Shown here piece after piece: positions 24,262 through 31,830 of a stretch of DNA of 36,143 nt. Source of the DNA: Gammaproteobacteria bacterium HGW-Gammaproteobacteria-3. Its GTDB lineage: Bacteria; Pseudomonadota; Gammaproteobacteria; Methylococcales; Methylomonadaceae. Below the pieces are notes generated by a model that was not told where the DNA came from, made no database searches, and saw only the letters and a list, made by a program, of their open reading frames with translations. The stretch lies in contig PGZD01000026.1 of the NCBI GenBank assembly GCA_002843155.1, forward strand, positions 1-36,143, read 5' to 3'. The position numbers and the translations under genes were made by a program. Within the stretch, counting starts at the first letter, position 1. Every line of letters begins with the position of its first letter.

Positions 24262-25640
24262 TGGACCAATCCCTGACTTTCGATCTCGATCTGATTAACC
24301 GTTACGATACCGCAGGGCCGCGTTATACTTCCTATCCCACTGCATTGGAATTGCATGAAAACTTCAGTGCGGAAGATTACCGGCGACACATCGGGTTATC
24401 GAATGCCCGGGGCGGACCGTTATCGCTGTATTTTCATATTCCCTTTTGCGATACCGTTTGTTTCTATTGCGCCTGCAACAAAATAGTCACCAAAAACCGG
24501 CAACATGCCGAACCTTATCTGGATAATTTATGCCGGGAAATCGCCTTGCAAAGTGATTTGTTCGAACGCTCCAGAACAGTCGATCAATTGCATTGGGGCG
24601 GAGGGACGCCGACTTTTTTAAATGTCCGGCAAATGCGCCGCTTGATGGACACTACCCGGCGGCATTTCAATTTGAGAGACGATGACACGGGACAATATTC
24701 GATTGAAATCGACCCACGGGAAACGGAGGAGGGCACCATCACCCAATTGCGCCAACTGGGCTTTAACCGCATCAGTCTGGGGTTGCAGGATTTCGACCCG
24801 GCAGTGCAAAAAGCGGTCAACCGGATTCAGACCGAGCGACAAACTTTTGCCGTGCTGGAAGCCGCGCGCAAGGAAGGTTTTCGCTCGACCAGCATTGATT
24901 TAATTTATGGGCTGCCTTTGCAGTCGGTTGATAGTTTTGCCAGAACCCTGGATAAAATATTGGCTGCCGCGCCGGAACGCTTTTCGGTATTCAATTATGC
25001 ACATTTGCCCGCGCGCTTTAAAACCCAGCGGCAGATCGATGCCGCCGATATGCCGTCACCCGAGGTCAAGTTGGCCATTTTGCAAAGCGTTATCCGGAAG
25101 CTCACCGACGCCGGTTATATTTATATCGGCATGGATCATTTTGCCAAGCCGGACGACGAACTGGCGATAGCCCAGCGCGAAGGCAAGCTGTACCGCAATT
25201 TTCAAGGCTATTCCACGCATTCGGACTGCGATCTGGTCGGTCTGGGCATTACTTCGATAGGCCGGGTAGGAGATGCCTATATTCAGAATGTAAAAAATCC
25301 TGACAGCTATGGTTCATTGCTCGAACAGGGCCGCTTGCCGGTTTTTAAAGGCGTGGAACTCAATGCCGACGACAAATTGCGCCGTACCGTGATCACGCAA
25401 TTGATTTGTCATTTTGAACTGGCTTTTGAGCCGATAACGCACGCTTTTGCCATTGATTTTAAAGATTATTTCAAGGCAGAGCTGAGGGCTTTGGCGCCGA
25501 TGGCGGCTGACCGCCTGTTGACGCTTGACGAGCAGGGTATTAAGGTTTTACCGGCAGGACGTTTGCTGATCCGCAATATTTGCATGGTCTTTGACCGCTA
25601 TCTGGCGCAGAAACAGCAGCAATTTTCGAAAGTCATTTGA
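24261..25640 (+). CDS. hemN: Oxygen-independent coproporphyrinogen III oxidase HemN
   Basis: A 459-residue radical-SAM enzyme that decarboxylates coproporphyrinogen III to protoporphyrinogen IX. The cluster-binding cysteines are Cys63, Cys67 and Cys70 (PFCDTVCFYCACNK). Also typical are YTSYPTALELHE near the N-terminus, HWGGGTPTFL and LGLQDFDPAVQKAVNRIQ. Length is that of genuine HemN (about 455-460) rather than the shorter HemW. The ATG overlaps the ccmI stop, so haem synthesis under low oxygen appears coupled to cytochrome c maturation. No FNR box is evident immediately upstream, because the promoter would lie before the ccm operon. Confidence 0.95.
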   Translation: MDQSLTFDLDLINRYDTAGPRYTSYPTALELHENFSAEDYRRHIGLSNARGGPLSLYFHIPFCDTVCFYCACNKIVTKNRQHAEPYLDNLCREIALQSDLFERSRTVDQLHWGGGTPTFLNVRQMRRLMDTTRRHFNLRDDDTGQYSIEIDPRETEEGTITQLRQLGFNRISLGLQDFDPAVQKAVNRIQTERQTFAVLEAARKEGFRSTSIDLIYGLPLQSVDSFARTLDKILAAAPERFSVFNYAHLPARFKTQRQIDAADMPSPEVKLAILQSVIRKLTDAGYIYIGMDHFAKPDDELAIAQREGKLYRNFQGYSTHSDCDLVGLGITSIGRVGDAYIQNVKNPDSYGSLLEQGRLPVFKGVELNADDKLRRTVITQLICHFELAFEPITHAFAIDFKDYFKAELRALAPMAADRLLTLDEQGIKVLPAGRLLIRNICMVFDRYLAQKQQQFSKVI

Positions 25641-25649
25641 AAAGTTGTG

Positions 25650-25842
25650 GTAACTATTCAGTCCATTAGTCGAGTCGTCCCGCGTGGACTTTTTAAAAGC
25701 CAACAGTGTAGGATGGATACGCTTTGCGCAGCCACCTTTTAGGCGGTAGCCACGCTGAGCGGCTTTGGCGGATGCGCTCAGCGCTTATCCACCCTACAGA
25801 CTAAACGCAGCGCTCAATCAGGATGATAGGCTGAATAGTTAC
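25650..25842. mobile_element. 193-bp MITE with 12-bp terminal repeats and 8-bp target duplication
   Basis: The ends are GTAACTATTCAG (25650-25661) and its exact complement CTGAATAGTTAC (25831-25842). The directly repeated flanks AAGTTGTG (25642-25649 and 25843-25850) are a perfect 8-bp target-site duplication. There is no gene inside. A 5'-GTAA end with an 8-bp duplication is characteristic of IS66-family transposition, so an IS66-type transposase probably mobilised it. The interior contains inverted GTAGGATGGATACGC-type and GCGCTTATCCACCCTAC-type sequences that could fold into a long hairpin. Confidence 0.8.
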
Positions 25843-25868
25843 AAGTTGTGTAGCCATTTAAACATCCG

Positions 25869-25888
25869 TAGGAGCCCGATTTATCGGG
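25869..25888. repeat. Short REP-like hairpin
   Basis: GTAGGAGCCCGATTTATCGGGCG contains the small stem GCCCGAT-TT-ATCGGGC just after the MITE. This kind of GTAGGAGCCCG repeat is common in intergenic DNA of many gammaproteobacteria. From here to 26076 I see no gene. Confidence 0.45.
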
Positions 25889-26076
25889 CGATAGGGAGTG
25901 GCGCGAATTTTGTTGCGTAGGGGGGAGCTTGACGCGTGGGCGCTGTTTGTTTGCGCGCCGGGTCCGCATGGGGCGCTGCGATGAGGCGCTTTGCTACGCT
26001 CGTCACCCGGTAAACCGGGCCTCTTGCAGCCCCCGACACAAGGCGGATGCACTAACCCGACATCATGGGCTATGCA

Positions 26077-26289
26077 CTATGCCGCCGATACGTTCCGCAC
26101 ATAATTTTTGGTAAAGAGCCTAATCGACTCCCGGCGTTGCAAGTACTCCTTGAACAGTTGGTTAACAGCAATCGGCGTTAAATAAACATAAACGCCGACG
26201 CCTGTTTGCGCCATGAATTCGGCGCTTAGCATATCGATAAAAGCGGCGCGTGCCTGGTTGGTAATATCTGTTGGATAACGTGCTTTCAT
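26077..26289 (-). CDS. 70-aa hypothetical protein
   Basis: From ATG 26289 it encodes a 70-residue, mildly basic, helix-rich protein (MKARYPTDITNQARAAFIDM near the start, then LTPIAVNQLFKEYLQRRESI). No signal peptide or membrane segment is evident. ATG 26289 is preferred over the in-frame GTG 26298 and ATG 26295 because AAGG stands 8 nt before it. The strong ribosome-binding site supports a real gene. It lies alone between a repeat region and the signalling gene. I do not recognise a family. Confidence 0.5.
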   Translation of the reverse strand: MKARYPTDITNQARAAFIDMLSAEFMAQTGVGVYVYLTPIAVNQLFKEYLQRRESIRLFTKNYVRNVSAA

Positions 26290-26445
26290 TGTCATCACCT
26301 TTTTTCGTTAGTCAAGTCTAATAAGGCATAAAAAATGCCAACAAAATTATTGCTTGTTTTTACAGGTGATTGGAGAATGGCCGTGAAATGACACGGGGGC
26401 AGGTTGTAAAAATTATTGACACTTTTAAAGTAGTTGTCGCGGGCG

Positions 26446-28302
26446 TTAAACTATCTTCACGCCGTTTCTGCTGCCGTTTTTGACGGCATACAAGGCTTCA
26501 TCGGCCAGTGACATCAGTTTGCGCCAATCCGGCTTGCCGTGTTGCGAGGCGGTGCCGCCGATACTGACGGTCAAAGGTCTTGGCAGCTGCCATTGTTCGG
26601 GTTGATGAATCTCTACTGCATTACGAATGCGCTCGGCCAATAACAGGGCCTGGGCCTTGTCGGTATTGGGGGCGATGACGAAAAATTCTTCGCCGCCGAG
26701 GCGGCAAGCGACATCGCCGGAGCGGATGCTGGCTTGCAGGGTGTTGGCGAAATAAATCAAAACGTCATCGCCGGTGTCATGGCCGAGGCTGTCATTGATG
26801 GCCTTGAAATAATCCAGATCGAGCAAAAACAGGCTCAAGGGCTGTCGGCTGCGCAATGAGGCCGTCCATTCTTTTTCCAGTCTGAGTAAGCCGTAACGCC
26901 GGTTGGGCAGGCCGGTCAGAACATCGGTATGCGCCATCTGCCGGAGTTTGCGATTGGCTTTGGCAAGGGCGGCGGCAGCCTGCTCTCCCGCTTGATGCTC
27001 CCGGCGCAAGTCCTGGTGCAAGGCTGTGATACGTTGTCCGGCCGAAATCCGCGCCAGCAGGACACGAATACTGACCGGCTTGATGACATAGTCGTCGACA
27101 CCGGCGGCGAAAGCGTCGATCAGGCTGTCTTCGCGCGTGTCGTCGGTCAACATGATCAAATAGATACTTTTCCCCTGTGCGAACGCTCTGAGCGTATGGC
27201 AAAATGTGAGTCTCTCCATGCCGTGCATTTGCCAGTCGATGACGATAAGTTGCGGTGGATGGCTGAGGGCCTGTCGCAAGGCGCTTTCACCATCCATGCA
27301 GGTTGTGACGGTGTGGCCGCTGGCGCTGAGCTGTGCGGATAACTCCTCCGGTAAAGTGCTGTCATCTTCGATCAGCATGATGTCGAGCGTGTGACAATGG
27401 CTTTGTGTGGTTTTGGCGGGTGGTTTTTTGTGCGTGTCCTGTGGCGCTTGCCGGGGTGTTTTGATATCGAGCAATTCACCCCAGTCATGCCATTGTGTCA
27501 GAATGTCATCGGCGAAAGCGGTTAAAGTGTCAATCTGGAAACCATGGTTTTCACTCTCCAAAGCTAAGGACGGCAACAGCCCTTCGCGGTCTTCGGTCAG
27601 ACAATAACGGCGAAACTGTCTGGCGAAAACCAATTGGCGCGCACAACGTCCGGTTCGGGTGGTTTGGTTGATGTTTGAAGTAGTGCTGAGTTTAAGCGCA
27701 TCCAGAAATACCGAAGGCAGGCCCCAGTCGTCCAGCAATAATAAAGTCAGGGCATCATGATCGATGGCAAATTGATTCCGCTCCAGGCTTTTCAATGGCT
27801 GGTTGCCTGCCTCCTGCAAGCACTGGCTATAGTCTTCAGGCCAAGCGGTCGCCAGCGCCAGACGTCCGATATCGGCCAGCAAACCCAGCGTGAAAGCTTC
27901 CTCGGGGGGTACGGCGCGCTCACGTGCGGTGATGGCGGTACAGGTGACGGCCAGCAGCAGCGAGTCGGCCCAGAAAGCGGCATAGTCGAAATTTCGGCAG
28001 TGATTCTGAGTTTGGGTGTTGATCAATGACAAACTCAGGGCGAAATTGCGTACGGCCGACATGCCGATCATCGCGACTGCGTCGGCTACATTGACAATGG
28101 GCCTGCGCGCGCCCAGCGCCGCCGAGTTGGCAAAACGCAGGATGCGGCCTGTCAATGCCGGGTCGGTTTGCACCAGGTGCGCGATTTGCGCGGCGCTGGT
28201 TTCACTTGATTGTACCAGACGCATGATTGCCAAGGCCGTCCCCGAAGGTGAAGGCAGGCGGTCAAGGGCTTTCAGTTCGTAGAAGTTAAAGTGGGTGTCC
28301 AT
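26446..28302 (-). CDS. HDOD-REC-GGDEF signalling protein (probable diguanylate cyclase)
   Basis: 618 residues in three domains. HDOD occupies about 10-205 (PSPSGTALAIMRLVQSSETS, LLADIGRLALA). A response-regulator receiver follows at about 306-422, with phospho-acceptor Asp356 (VIDWQM) and Lys408 (VIKPVS). A GGDEF domain occupies about 455-618, with GGEEF at 536-540 and an RxxD inhibitory site (RSGD, 527-530) five residues before it. Catalysis of c-di-GMP synthesis with product inhibition is expected. The order HDOD first, then REC and GGDEF, is uncommon, since receivers usually lead. It is monocistronic. No histidine kinase is nearby. The downstream PilZ gene at 35264 could respond to the same messenger, but this is not shown. 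Confidence 0.9.
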   Translation of the reverse strand: MDTHFNFYELKALDRLPSPSGTALAIMRLVQSSETSAAQIAHLVQTDPALTGRILRFANSAALGARRPIVNVADAVAMIGMSAVRNFALSLSLINTQTQNHCRNFDYAAFWADSLLLAVTCTAITARERAVPPEEAFTLGLLADIGRLALATAWPEDYSQCLQEAGNQPLKSLERNQFAIDHDALTLLLLDDWGLPSVFLDALKLSTTSNINQTTRTGRCARQLVFARQFRRYCLTEDREGLLPSLALESENHGFQIDTLTAFADDILTQWHDWGELLDIKTPRQAPQDTHKKPPAKTTQSHCHTLDIMLIEDDSTLPEELSAQLSASGHTVTTCMDGESALRQALSHPPQLIVIDWQMHGMERLTFCHTLRAFAQGKSIYLIMLTDDTREDSLIDAFAAGVDDYVIKPVSIRVLLARISAGQRITALHQDLRREHQAGEQAAAALAKANRKLRQMAHTDVLTGLPNRRYGLLRLEKEWTASLRSRQPLSLFLLDLDYFKAINDSLGHDTGDDVLIYFANTLQASIRSGDVACRLGGEEFFVIAPNTDKAQALLLAERIRNAVEIHQPEQWQLPRPLTVSIGGTASQHGKPDWRKLMSLADEALYAVKNGSRNGVKIV

Positions 28303-28631
28303 GGTTCATGCTGCCATTGTGCTCACATTATGAAAAATGCCCATCGATTATTGAATGAACTTGAGATGTGTGTGATTAAAGTCTGGCCGGATAATTGCGG
28401 CGTGCCTTTAAAAATCCGCTCTCCCAAAAAGCGTCGAAGGCTGGTTTGATTTTACGCAGACAGTGATGATTCATCATAGTCTGTTATTGTAAAAAAATCA
28501 ACTCAGGCATTAAGAATTGGGTCAGCGCTGATGCTCTTTCTGAATCCTCGCTGCGTCTGCATGATTTTGTGGCGAAATTTGAAGTGCGAAAAATATACGT
28601 TGATCGTCGTTTGGGTAATCAGGAAAACTAT
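28303..28631. other. Non-coding gap upstream of deaD
   Basis: Between the divergent HDOD gene and the predicted deaD promoter there are about 330 bp with no convincing gene, no strong hairpin and no terminator. A frame open at 28569-28769 (66 codons) overlaps the deaD start, resembles nothing and is probably chance. Confidence 0.5.
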
Positions 28632-28661
28632 TATACATTAGCTGTGGTTATCAGATATAAT
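28632..28661 (+). promoter_or_regulatory. Predicted promoter of deaD
   Basis: TATACA (28632-28637, 4 of 6 to TTGACA) is followed by 18 bp and a perfect TATAAT (28656-28661). A start about 7 bp later would give a leader of roughly 60 nt before ATG 28727. Confidence 0.45.
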
Positions 28662-28726
28662 CGCGAGTTAATCAAGTATTCCCCCAACGCGCATTGCCGC
28701 GTCTTCCATTTTCTACAGGTATATCC

Positions 28727-30463
28727 ATGTCCCATGACGATTCAAGTTTTCCTTCTTTCCGTGATTTAGCACTGATCGAGCCGGTGTTAAAAGCATTGGA
28801 AGATGTCGGTTATGAATCACCCTCGCCTATTCAGGCGCAAACCATCCCTTATTTGCTGGAAGGCCGCGATGTACTGGGCCAGGCTCAGACCGGCACCGGC
28901 AAAACCGCCGCCTTTGCCCTGCCCATTTTGTCGCGCATCGATATTAAAAAGACTCAGCCGCAAGTGCTGGTATTGGCGCCAACCCGGGAGCTGGCCATTC
29001 AGGTCGCGGAAGCTTTTCAACGTTACGCGGCTCATTTAAAAGGCTTTCACGTTTTGCCCATTTACGGCGGTCAGGATTATACCACGCAGTTGCGTCAGCT
29101 TAAGCGTGGCCCGCATGTTGTTGTCGGTACGCCGGGGCGAGTTATGGATCATATGCGCAAAGGTACGTTGAAACTGGATGCGCTGACTTGTCTGGTGCTG
29201 GACGAAGCCGATGAAATGCTGCGCATGGGTTTTATCGATGATGTTGAATGGGTGTTGGAGCAAACACCGCCGCAGCGCCAGATTGCGCTGTTCTCGGCGA
29301 CAATGCCGACCGTCATTCGCAAAATTGCGCAAAAATATTTGCGCAATCCCGAGCAAATTACCGTCAAAGTCCGCACCGCGACTGCCGCCTTGATTCGGCA
29401 ACGTTACTGGTTTGTCAGCGGCGTCCACAAACTCGACGCCCTGACCCGTATTCTGGAGTCGGAAACATTCGACGGCATCATCATCTTTGTTCGTACCAAA
29501 ACCGCGACTGTCGAATTGGCTGAAAAACTCGAAGCCCGGGGTTATGCGGCGTCAGCGATTAATGGCGACATGTCGCAGGCGTTGCGCGAACGCACTATCG
29601 CGCATCTGAAAAACGGTAAACTCGATATTCTGATCGCAACTGATGTCGCCGCGCGCGGACTCGATGTCGATCGCATCAGTCACGTTATCAATTATGACAT
29701 TCCTTACGACACTGAAGCCTATATTCACCGTATCGGCAGAACCGGTCGTGCAGGCCGTACCGGCGACGCCATATTGTTTGTGGCGCCGCGCGAACGCAGG
29801 TTGTTGAGCAATATCGAAAAAGCCACCAACCAGAAAGTCGAGGAAATGGGGCTGCCTTCCACTGAAGTCATCAATAACAAACGCATTGCGCGCTTCAAGC
29901 AACAGATTACCGATACCCTGGCCGCCGAAGAGCTTAGTTTCTATTTGCAGTTGATGGAGCAATATCAGCTCGAACACAATGTCAGCGCGCTGGAAATAGC
30001 TGCGGCACTGGCCAAACTGGTTCAGGGCGACACACCGTTACTCTTGAAAAACCCGCCCAAAAAAACCAAAAGTCACGATGAAGAGCGGTCGCCACATGGC
30101 GACCGCCCCGCCAGGGAACGTAAAAGCCGCACCCGTGATGATCGGGCACCTGATGTTGAAATGGAAACCTACCGCATTGAAGTGGGTCGTGCGCATGGTG
30201 TCAAACCGGGCAATATCGTCGGCGCCATTGCCAATGAAACCGGACTGGACGGGGAGCATATCGCGCGTATCAAGATCGAGGAAAATTACAGTACCGTCGA
30301 ACTCCCGGCCGGTATTCCCAAAGATTTGTTTCAGGAACTGAAAAAAATCCGGGTAGCCGGGCAAGCTTTGAATATCACTCGCATGGGTGAAATAATCAAA
30401 AAAGCCAAAGACAAAAAAAGAGTCGGTTCACCTTCTCGTCGCGCCAAACCAAAAAACGATTGA
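28727..30463 (+). CDS. deaD: ATP-dependent RNA helicase DeaD (CsdA type)
   Basis: A 578-residue DEAD-box helicase with all core motifs: Q motif (YESPSPIQAQTIP), I (AQTGTGKT), Ia (PTRELA), II (DEAD in VLDEADEMLRMGF), III (SAT), V (ARGLD) and VI (HRIGRTGRAG). A DbpA-type RNA-binding domain follows at the C-terminus (about 480-555, METYRIEVGRAHGVKPGN), with a basic tail. The family unwinds structured RNA in ribosome assembly and mRNA decay, especially in the cold. ATG 28727 has AGG 8 nt upstream; an in-frame ATG at 28694 adds 11 residues with no support. Confidence 0.95.
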   Translation: MSHDDSSFPSFRDLALIEPVLKALEDVGYESPSPIQAQTIPYLLEGRDVLGQAQTGTGKTAAFALPILSRIDIKKTQPQVLVLAPTRELAIQVAEAFQRYAAHLKGFHVLPIYGGQDYTTQLRQLKRGPHVVVGTPGRVMDHMRKGTLKLDALTCLVLDEADEMLRMGFIDDVEWVLEQTPPQRQIALFSATMPTVIRKIAQKYLRNPEQITVKVRTATAALIRQRYWFVSGVHKLDALTRILESETFDGIIIFVRTKTATVELAEKLEARGYAASAINGDMSQALRERTIAHLKNGKLDILIATDVAARGLDVDRISHVINYDIPYDTEAYIHRIGRTGRAGRTGDAILFVAPRERRLLSNIEKATNQKVEEMGLPSTEVINNKRIARFKQQITDTLAAEELSFYLQLMEQYQLEHNVSALEIAAALAKLVQGDTPLLLKNPPKKTKSHDEERSPHGDRPARERKSRTRDDRAPDVEMETYRIEVGRAHGVKPGNIVGAIANETGLDGEHIARIKIEENYSTVELPAGIPKDLFQELKKIRVAGQALNITRMGEIIKKAKDKKRVGSPSRRAKPKND

Positions 30464-30521
30464 TTCAGGTATGACCGGTCGGGCGGGAGGGCAGCGGAAA
30501 CTGTTCACCGAGCCGACCCGC

Positions 30522-31823
30522 TCAGGGCGAACGGTTGAGTGTTTCCGCTGATTCAGGCTTAAGTGTCCGATCTTCTTCCGTGTAAAGCGGCAAGGCGTCG
30601 ATACGCTTGTCTATTTCTTGCAGGAGTTGCTGATATTGCGGCGTATAAACGGTAAAAAACTGTTTTTTGAACTGTTTTCGATCCAGGTTTTCCGGTAAAT
30701 CGCGTATATCGGGCATGAAAGCGCTGTAATCTTTTATTTCACTCATGTATTTTTGCAGTTTACGGGCTTTTTCAGGCGATGCCGCAGCCAGTTGTCCAAA
30801 GCGCATACCGGCTCTGTCCCCGGCCAAATCGATAAAACTGAAGCCGCTGCCGCTGCGGGCGTCACTCAATTCTTTTTCCATTCCTATCATATTGGCCAAA
30901 TGTCCGCCGCCGGTTGCGGTCACTGTCGCCGAGGCAGCGAAGTGTTTGGCCATGTCAACGCGTTTATACAGATAAACCGGATAGTTGCGTCGGGGCCGTG
31001 CGGTTACGTTGCGGGGCAGATAGGGTAAAACTTTATCTTTGTTGACATAACTGTTGACGGTAAAAATGACAATGCGGTTTTCTTTGATCGCCGTGGCCGG
31101 TGTCGAGCGTTGATAGGCCAATTTAAACAAGGGTTGGAACAATTCCGCCAGAGACAAGCGCCATTTCGGGTCGTGCCGGTTGATGACGGCCGTCAATTTT
31201 TGCTGATAATAAATCATGGCCTGGTGGTCTCTGGCCTGATGCAGCAAATCGACTGTGTTGCCGGTATAGGCGGGGTCGGTAAGATAGGTCAGGCTGAGCT
31301 TTTCCGCATCGAAGTGCAAATCAAGAATTTGCTCGGTGACGAGAATATAATGTTGCTTGAAGTGCGCGTATTTGATGATTTTATAGAGCAGAAAACCGGC
31401 CAGCTCATCGGCCACGGCGATTTTTCCGATATGCAGTGAACTGATTCGGTTGATGCCGTTTTCGCGGGTTAGCTTGAATTGCAGGTTGAGATAGTTGCCA
31501 AGCAGGTTTTCAGGCAGTTGCAACGACAGGGTAAAGTCGAGGCTATTGTCGTTCAAAGCAATCAGCGATGAGCTTTGAATATAATTGTTGAGTAAATAAT
31601 TCAACGCGATATTGAGGTCGCGGCTGTTCAGTTCAATGGTTTTGATGTGGTCTTTGATGGCGTTGCCTTCAAAAATCTGTTTCGCTCTGGCCAGGTCTTG
31701 CTCGGTTACCTGCCATTCAACCTGCGTGGAGGGTTCGGGTTCCACGGCTAAAAAAAGCAGCCAGACCAATATCAGGGTCGGGGCGGCAGCCAGGACGAAA
31801 AAAAAACGCAGGATATGGAGCAT
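30522..31823 (-). CDS. Membrane-anchored protein of unknown function downstream of ppx
   Basis: A 433-residue protein from ATG 31823 with one N-terminal transmembrane helix (LHILRFFFVLAAAPTLILVW) and a large, probably periplasmic, remainder. No catalytic motif is obvious; FAASATVTATGGGHLANMIG, SGSGFSFIDLAGDRAGMRFG and the region around DLPENLDRKQFKKQFFTVYTP look like conserved landmarks. A longer frame upstream enters ppx and is unlikely. It starts 7 nt after the ppx stop, so co-translation with the exopolyphosphatase is likely. I do not recognise the family; a role in envelope or polyphosphate biology is only a guess from position. Confidence 0.78.
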   Translation of the reverse strand: MLHILRFFFVLAAAPTLILVWLLFLAVEPEPSTQVEWQVTEQDLARAKQIFEGNAIKDHIKTIELNSRDLNIALNYLLNNYIQSSSLIALNDNSLDFTLSLQLPENLLGNYLNLQFKLTRENGINRISSLHIGKIAVADELAGFLLYKIIKYAHFKQHYILVTEQILDLHFDAEKLSLTYLTDPAYTGNTVDLLHQARDHQAMIYYQQKLTAVINRHDPKWRLSLAELFQPLFKLAYQRSTPATAIKENRIVIFTVNSYVNKDKVLPYLPRNVTARPRRNYPVYLYKRVDMAKHFAASATVTATGGGHLANMIGMEKELSDARSGSGFSFIDLAGDRAGMRFGQLAAASPEKARKLQKYMSEIKDYSAFMPDIRDLPENLDRKQFKKQFFTVYTPQYQQLLQEIDKRIDALPLYTEEDRTLKPESAETLNRSP

Positions 31824-31830
31824 GTCGATG

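Noticed and set aside
25720-25800. Possible CRISPR or tandem array in the repeat-rich gap
   Set aside because: Only one inverted pair is present and no regularly spaced direct repeats exist; it is the interior of the MITE.
28569-28769. A 66-codon plus-strand ORF before deaD
   Set aside because: It overlaps the predicted promoter and the deaD start in another frame and shows no family features.
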